Shown: one piece after another, positions 59,852 through 64,000 of the stretch | Position numbering within the stretch: the stretch's first letter is position 1 | Layout of the letters: each line of letters starts with the position of its first letter | Source: Lantana camara | Lineage: Eukaryota; Streptophyta; Magnoliopsida; Lamiales; Verbenaceae | DNA length: 64,000 nt | Assembly (NCBI GenBank): GCA_037501455.1 | Contig: CM074858.1 | Location: forward strand, 80,202,501 to 80,266,500 | Direction of reading: 5' to 3' | Program-made: the position numbers and the translations under genes | The notes under the pieces: model-generated | Seen by the model: only the letters and a program-made list of their open reading frames with translations | Databases searched by the model: none | Told to the model about the DNA's origin: nothing

Positions 59852-60369
59852 GACGTGTCATGCCACGTCACATGTCAGACGCCAAGTAGAGCTAACAGGG
59901 CACCAAGTGGCATGCGACATTGCCTACTAAGATTACGATCAGTATCCTAAATTGGATCTGGGGCGAGCCGAATAACGAATAGGGTCAGGGCACGGTTCGG
60001 ATAGGGTCGGGTCAAGTTACACCGACCTGAATACGTGGACAAACAAGAAATCTCCATGTCAATTTCGGTCAAGACCAAGCAAACCGACCGGTCCATTGTT
60101 GATCATCGGTTTGAAGATTGAACCGTCCGGTTGGACCGGCCGAACCGGACACGCGGCACATGCTTGTGCTCGCGTGTGTCCCACGTGCGAAAACACACAG
60201 CCGCCACTTGGCTGGCGCGTGTGGGAGCGTGATGTCTGTGTAGTGCGTGTCCGGCGGCATTTGGCTCGTGGCAGTGCGAGCTCCTGCAAGGCGTCCTCAG
60301 ATTTGCAGGCGGAGCTTGGGCTGCACAACAGCGATGGGAAAAAGACCAAAATACCCTGCAATTCATGCC

Positions 60370-60377
60370 TATAAATA
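60370..60377 (+). promoter_or_regulatory. TATA box of the host LTR-like element
   Basis: GCCTATAAATAAGC is the best TATA match in copy 2, with a pyrimidine-rich stretch 70-100 bp downstream. Confidence 0.5.
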
Positions 60378-60447
60378 AGCTGTACTTTATTCGTTTTAAA
60401 TCATCAACTTTCGGAGTTTTTTTCAGGCATTTTACCAGTCATTCAGC

Positions 60448-60468
60448 TCTCTCTCTCTCTCTCTTTAG
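60448..60468. repeat. CT dinucleotide microsatellite
   Basis: An uninterrupted run of about ten CT units in the presumed transcribed leader of the host LTR-like element. Confidence 0.85.
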
Positions 60469-60719
60469 ATTAACTAATCCTTTTTGAAAGAGTTTTACTG
60501 AAAAATTATTTTCTCGAGTATTTAGCAAAATACTGTTGGAGCTCAAACTCCAAGGTCTAAATCGAGGATATTGCTGGGAAGCTCTACCTGTTTCACAAAA
60601 AGTAATAGGGTGTTGGAAAATTGCCTTTAATAGCCATATTTGGTGTACAGTAATACCGTTATGCTGCTTCTAAGCATCATAAATTATACGTTCTTAATTG
60701 TTAATTGTATATTGTATTT

Positions 60720-61085
60720 ATCTGCTTTGTGATTTAAAATTATATTATCAATGCATGTATATACTAGAGTGGTTCTGGCCTAATGTTCCGCTGCTTATTA
60801 AAATATTTTAGAAATATTTTGATAACTATATTGTGGGAAATTTTTTGAAATACGATCCCATACTGTTACTCTGTTTGGGCCCCCCACCAAGCAAATTATA
60901 TGTTAGATATTTTTCTCTTTAGTGATTTAAAATTTATTATCAATTGCATGCATGTACTTGAGTAGATCCAGCTAATTTTCCGTTTTTGTATTAAAATGTT
61001 TTAGAAATATTTTGATACATGTATTATAGAGAAATTTTTTGAAGTACGGTCTGTACCACTAATATTTTGGGCCCCCTACCCTGAA
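60720..61085 (+). repeat. Two diverged copies of a roughly 190-bp direct repeat
   Basis: About 60720-60893 and 60910-61082 share, in order, GTGATTTAAAATT, TTATCAAT..GCATGTA, a TAATTTTCCG/TAATGTTCCG block, TTTTAGAAATATTTTGATA, GAAATTTTTTGAA, TACGATC/TACGGTC and TTTGGGCCCCC. They are about three-quarters identical by eye. No gene. Confidence 0.75.
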
Positions 61086-61099
61086 AATTCATCATTACC

Positions 61100-61834
61100 C
61101 TTACTGTTACAGTTACAAGATAATAGTTTCTTTGAACTTTTAATAAGATGTTGGGTTGTGATTCGTTCATCAATATGGAGTCCCTCTAGTTTATGCATAA
61201 TTTGGATCGTCGCCACTGCCATCCAAGTACATTGGCATCAGCTCTCTTGATCCAGAATGTCGATATGCATGGTGACACCTATCCCCATGTCCATGATTGA
61301 AGTTTGGGTCTTTCGTATCTCCACGTGGTGGAACAACGAGTTGATTCTCATGATCCTCGCGAAAGGATGTTCATATTGATTACCAATTGAAAGTTTGGTT
61401 AGAGTACTACCTCCTCAATTATGAGCAGCTCTTCAAAAACTTTATCTTTCGCCATCATGGTGTGATGCAGAAGGTCTAGTGTGGGTTGTGTTCTCAGTAG
61501 GAACTATTTGATGAATGATCGGTGTCTAGTTATGGTTTGCATTGGTAATGTCATTCAGTGGTGTAAGTTTGTCTTTGTTGTGGACCTTGATTTTGATGGT
61601 CAATAGGCTAGGGAGATGTTTTGAGAATTTTCCTAAGTAGATTAGACTCTAGGACGTTGAATGGTATCTTTTGGATAAGATATGCTTTCTTTCGTGTAAT
61701 TGTTTCAATATGGTCAATATTCTGTTGAGGTGTACGTGCTCATCATGGGGCATAAATGTATTTGCCTCCGTGAATCCAGGATTAGCGAAGACATCAAACT
61801 TATTCATTGGCGTAGGGTTTGACATGTTTTCAAC
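61100..61834 (-). pseudogene. Decayed copia gag, part 1 (interrupted by hAT)
   Basis: On the minus strand, 61834 down to about 61648 reads as an open frame including NKFDVFANPGFTEANTFM and HVHLNRILTILKQLHERK, then a TAG. This resembles the C-terminal part of a copia gag, where a short leucine-rich helix is usual. The rest to 61100 has no continuous frame. It continues across the hAT insertion into 63885-64000. Confidence 0.5.
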
Positions 61835-63876
61835 TAGGGGTGTTAAATATGAACCCGACCCGTCAACCCGACACGACCCACCCGTCCAAATTTCAGGTTA
61901 GGGTTCAGGTATTTCGGGTTCAGGTCAAATCGGGTCGGACCCGAAATTGACCCGAAGAAGAGAGAGAAAATTGGGTCGGGTTTCTGGTTGACCCAAAAAA
62001 TCTAATTCTATAAATTAAGAAAACCTTAATCCCTCATGTTATTTCTGCTTCTTGCGCCGTTTTTGGACGCTCTCACCACCACTCTCCACAGAGCAGACCA
62101 CCTCCATCAGCCAGACCTCCCGCCGCCCACCACCGTCTCCCAGTCCTAGCACCGCGTCGCATCAGCCCATCACTCCAGCACCACCATCGTCTAGCCCTGA
62201 TAAGCCCACGGCCTACCAGCAACCAGCGCTGCTCACCGTCTCGCCGTTGTGGTTCCTTCTCCTCTCGATTCAAGTAAGTAATTTCCGAAAAACCTTGTTC
62301 TTGTTTTATTATTTGACAATTTTTACTGAAATCTTGTTCTAATTTTAGCGAAATCTTGTTCCGCTCTGTTTATTCTATTCTGTGTAATAAAGTAATAGTG
62401 CAATTTTTAGGGTTTTTTGTCGAATCGGTTGTTGATAATTGAGTATGCTGTCCTTCAAGTAATTTATTTGAGTTTCTAAAATCGGTTTTCTATAATTCTA
62501 GCATTTGGAGGTTCGTGCATATAGGTTGGCCAAATGTTTCTTTGTTCTGGTATGGGGACTTTTTGTAATTACTCAAACCTGCACGAAAGTTTGGTATAAT
62601 TAGGCCAACCCTTAGTGAATGTTGATGTAATTATCCCTTTTAACTTATTTGCTCTTAGTAGTTGTTGAATTCTATTAGCCCTTCAAACTTCAGTTTCCTT
62701 TTAGGTTAGTCCCTCCGCCAGATTTTGCAAGAGAAAAATGATCAATTTAAACACGAATTATTAAAGAGTAAATCAAAGTTTAAACTGACCATTGTTTTAA
62801 CCTTGTACAATAGCCAGACTAACTTGAAACAATATTTAAACTTGCAGGACTAAAAGTTTGAACAATAAAGATTGAAGTGATTCCCTCTTTTGATAATTAA
62901 ATTCTTTAAATTTCATGACTTTTCTTGAAAGATGCAAGATATAACTGAGAGGAGCTAGAGCTAGCAATGTGTATGCATAAAGCTTGGTATAGAATATGCC
63001 AGAAATCTTTGTTGAATGTTTGAAAAATGTGTAAAGAAGTTATTCTCATGAAATGAATGTTTTTTCAAGTTGGATTGTGGTCTCCAGATTAACAAAGCTT
63101 GTTATTTTCATTATTCTATGTCTATTAAATCGGTACAGAATGTTTTATGGTGGATTTGGCTTTTGTTGTTACATAGTTGATACAAAATGTTTTATATAAT
63201 TCATGTTTTTTATATTTAACATTTGAATATCTTGCTATTCAATAGGAATGTAATCTTAATTAATTTGTTTATTAATTTTAGGTAGCATGGCTGAGGAAGA
63301 GTGTTTTTGGAAGATGAAGATGTGGAAATGAAACTATGCAATTGTGTATTGATTTTTGTGTTAAGTAGTTTAAAATCTATGTTTCTTGAAGTCTTTAAGT
63401 TTATTGAAGTTTGAAGTCTAGTTTGAGGAACTAATTGTTTAAAATTTGAAGCCTTCTTGTTGAAGTCTCAAGTTTGGAGTCTAATTTGGATTGTTCTGTT
63501 GCATTGGTTCTACTTACATAATATGTTCTGGAATAAGTAACTATTTGAGCTAATTGCTAGTTTTTATGTTTTATTTCATTATTTACATAATCTGTCCCGG
63601 TATATTAGTTCTACCAGGAAATATAAAAAGAAGGGAAAAAAGGCTAAAAAAATGAAAAGGGAAAAAACAGGTCGGGTCGGGTTATTCGGGTTTGTCAGGT
63701 TATTGGGTGACCTGAAACAGAATCGGGTCAACCCGAACCCAACCCGGATCTGATAGTTTCAGGTTAGGGTTGGGGTTTTCGGGTTCAAAATCAGGTCGGG
63801 TTGGGTTCGGGTTGGGATTTTTCATGTTGTACCCCCACCTCAACCCGACCCGAACCCACCCGAATTGACACCCCTA
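61835..63876 (+). mobile_element. Non-autonomous hAT element, 2,042 bp
   Basis: The ends are TAGGGGTGTTAAA and the reverse complement TAGGGGTGTCAA, flanked by a perfect 8-bp target duplication TTTTCAAC (61827-61834; 63877-63884), diagnostic of hAT transposons. Both ends carry many subterminal ACCCGA/GGGTCGG/GGGTTCGGG words, the usual transposase-binding pattern. There is no transposase frame. Inside is a C- and P-rich block (62052-62273) ending in CAA/GTAAGTA, and an acceptor TTAATTTTAG at 63281 followed by ATGGCTGAGGAAGAG and a stop 14 codons later. Strand is set by this splice pattern. Confidence 0.9.
62052..63328 (+). pseudogene. Two-exon transcript-like remnant inside the hAT element
   Basis: Exon-like 62052-62273 (GC-rich, proline/serine-coding or a 5' UTR) with donor GTAAGTA, a roughly 1.0-kb AT-rich intron, acceptor at 63281, then a 14-codon frame (MAEEECFWKMKMWK) from 63287. 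It may be the 5' UTR, first intron and first codons of a lost hAT transposase, or a captured gene fragment; the sequence does not decide. Confidence 0.4.
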
Positions 63877-63884
63877 TTTTCAAC

Positions 63885-64000
63885 CGTATTACTAAAGGCG
63901 TCATTAGCTGCCATGAAGTTGTTCTTTTGACCGTGGCCTTTTTTGGTAATCATCCATGCAACTCAGATAGGTCCAAGTGTAGCATTAGCAGGCACATCCA
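63885..64000 (-). pseudogene. Decayed copia gag, part 2
   Basis: Minus-strand frame from the window end reads DVPANATLGPI(stop)VAWMITKKGHG and continues to KNNFMAANDAFSNT before the hAT target duplication. The frame resumes in register beyond the hAT element at 61834. KKGHG after a lost zinc-knuckle stretch is typical of copia gag. One stop is visible; the remainder lies outside the window. Confidence 0.5.

Larger units (their letters stand above)
59857..60710 (+). mobile_element. Host LTR-like element, copy 2, segment 2
   Basis: Resumes the host directly after GACGT. It carries GTCATGCCACGTCACATGTC, GGGTCGG repeats, a TATA box TATAAATA at 60370-60377, a CT microsatellite and a leader-like block matching copy 1 segments 2-4. 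The 3' limit is uncertain; similarity to copy 1 stops at about 60708. The overlapping frames at 60059-60374 on both strands reflect locally high GC and are not supported as genes. Confidence 0.72.

Noticed and set aside
60059..60374. Four overlapping frames of 63-100 codons on both strands
   Set aside because: They lie in the U3/TATA region of the host LTR-like element; copy 1 (27700-28110) does not preserve any of the frames.

Overview
The window is nuclear DNA of a dicot plant. It holds one spliced protein-coding gene and otherwise consists of transposable elements, mostly LTR retrotransposons. The species cannot be named from the sequence alone. Evidence for a plant: a NETWORKED (NET2-type) actin-binding gene with a plant-style intron, copia and gypsy elements primed by initiator tRNA-Met (TGGTATCAGAGC primer sites), a TRIM element and a hAT transposon.

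Layout. 1-334 is the decayed 3' end of a gypsy LTR. 1745-5247 is a two-exon NET2-like gene on the + strand; exon 1 is only 94 nt and exon 2 is one long coiled-coil reading frame. 6183-7357 is the 5' part of another gypsy LTR. 7358-16694 is a mosaic: a truncated minus-strand copia LTR fused to a gag-protease remnant, a TRIM with a partly inverted LTR, a minus-strand gypsy integrase/chromodomain end, and the RT/RNase H end plus 3' LTR of a plus-strand copia.

16695 to about 60710 is a nest. Two adjacent, diverged copies of one long LTR-like host element are split by four insertions, each with a perfect 5-bp target-site duplication (TSD): a young minus-strand copia (17524-27596, GGAAA); a gypsy-like array LTR-internal-LTR-internal-LTR with 6,229-bp period (28180-44198, ATTTC); a solo gypsy LTR (44525-47667, TCGTA); and a young gypsy-like element with 3,980-bp LTRs and a non-coding interior (48918-59851, GACGT). 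Past the nest lie a diverged 190-bp direct repeat and a decayed copia gag interrupted by a 2.04-kb hAT element (61835-63876, 8-bp TSD TTTTCAAC).

None of the retroelements encodes an intact polyprotein, yet two have LTR pairs about 99.4-99.75% identical (mismatches counted by eye), so they were probably moved in trans. The most unusual signal is shared by several unrelated families here: arrays of short hairpins whose loops are conserved while their stems differ but stay paired. They lie in the copia leader, next to the polypurine tract of the 48918-59851 element, and in the LTRs of three gypsy families. Two gypsy LTR families also share a consensus splice donor and acceptor that would define an intron of about 2.9 kb inside the LTR. 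The middle LTR of the array is a clean crossover chimera of the outer two, as expected from unequal recombination.
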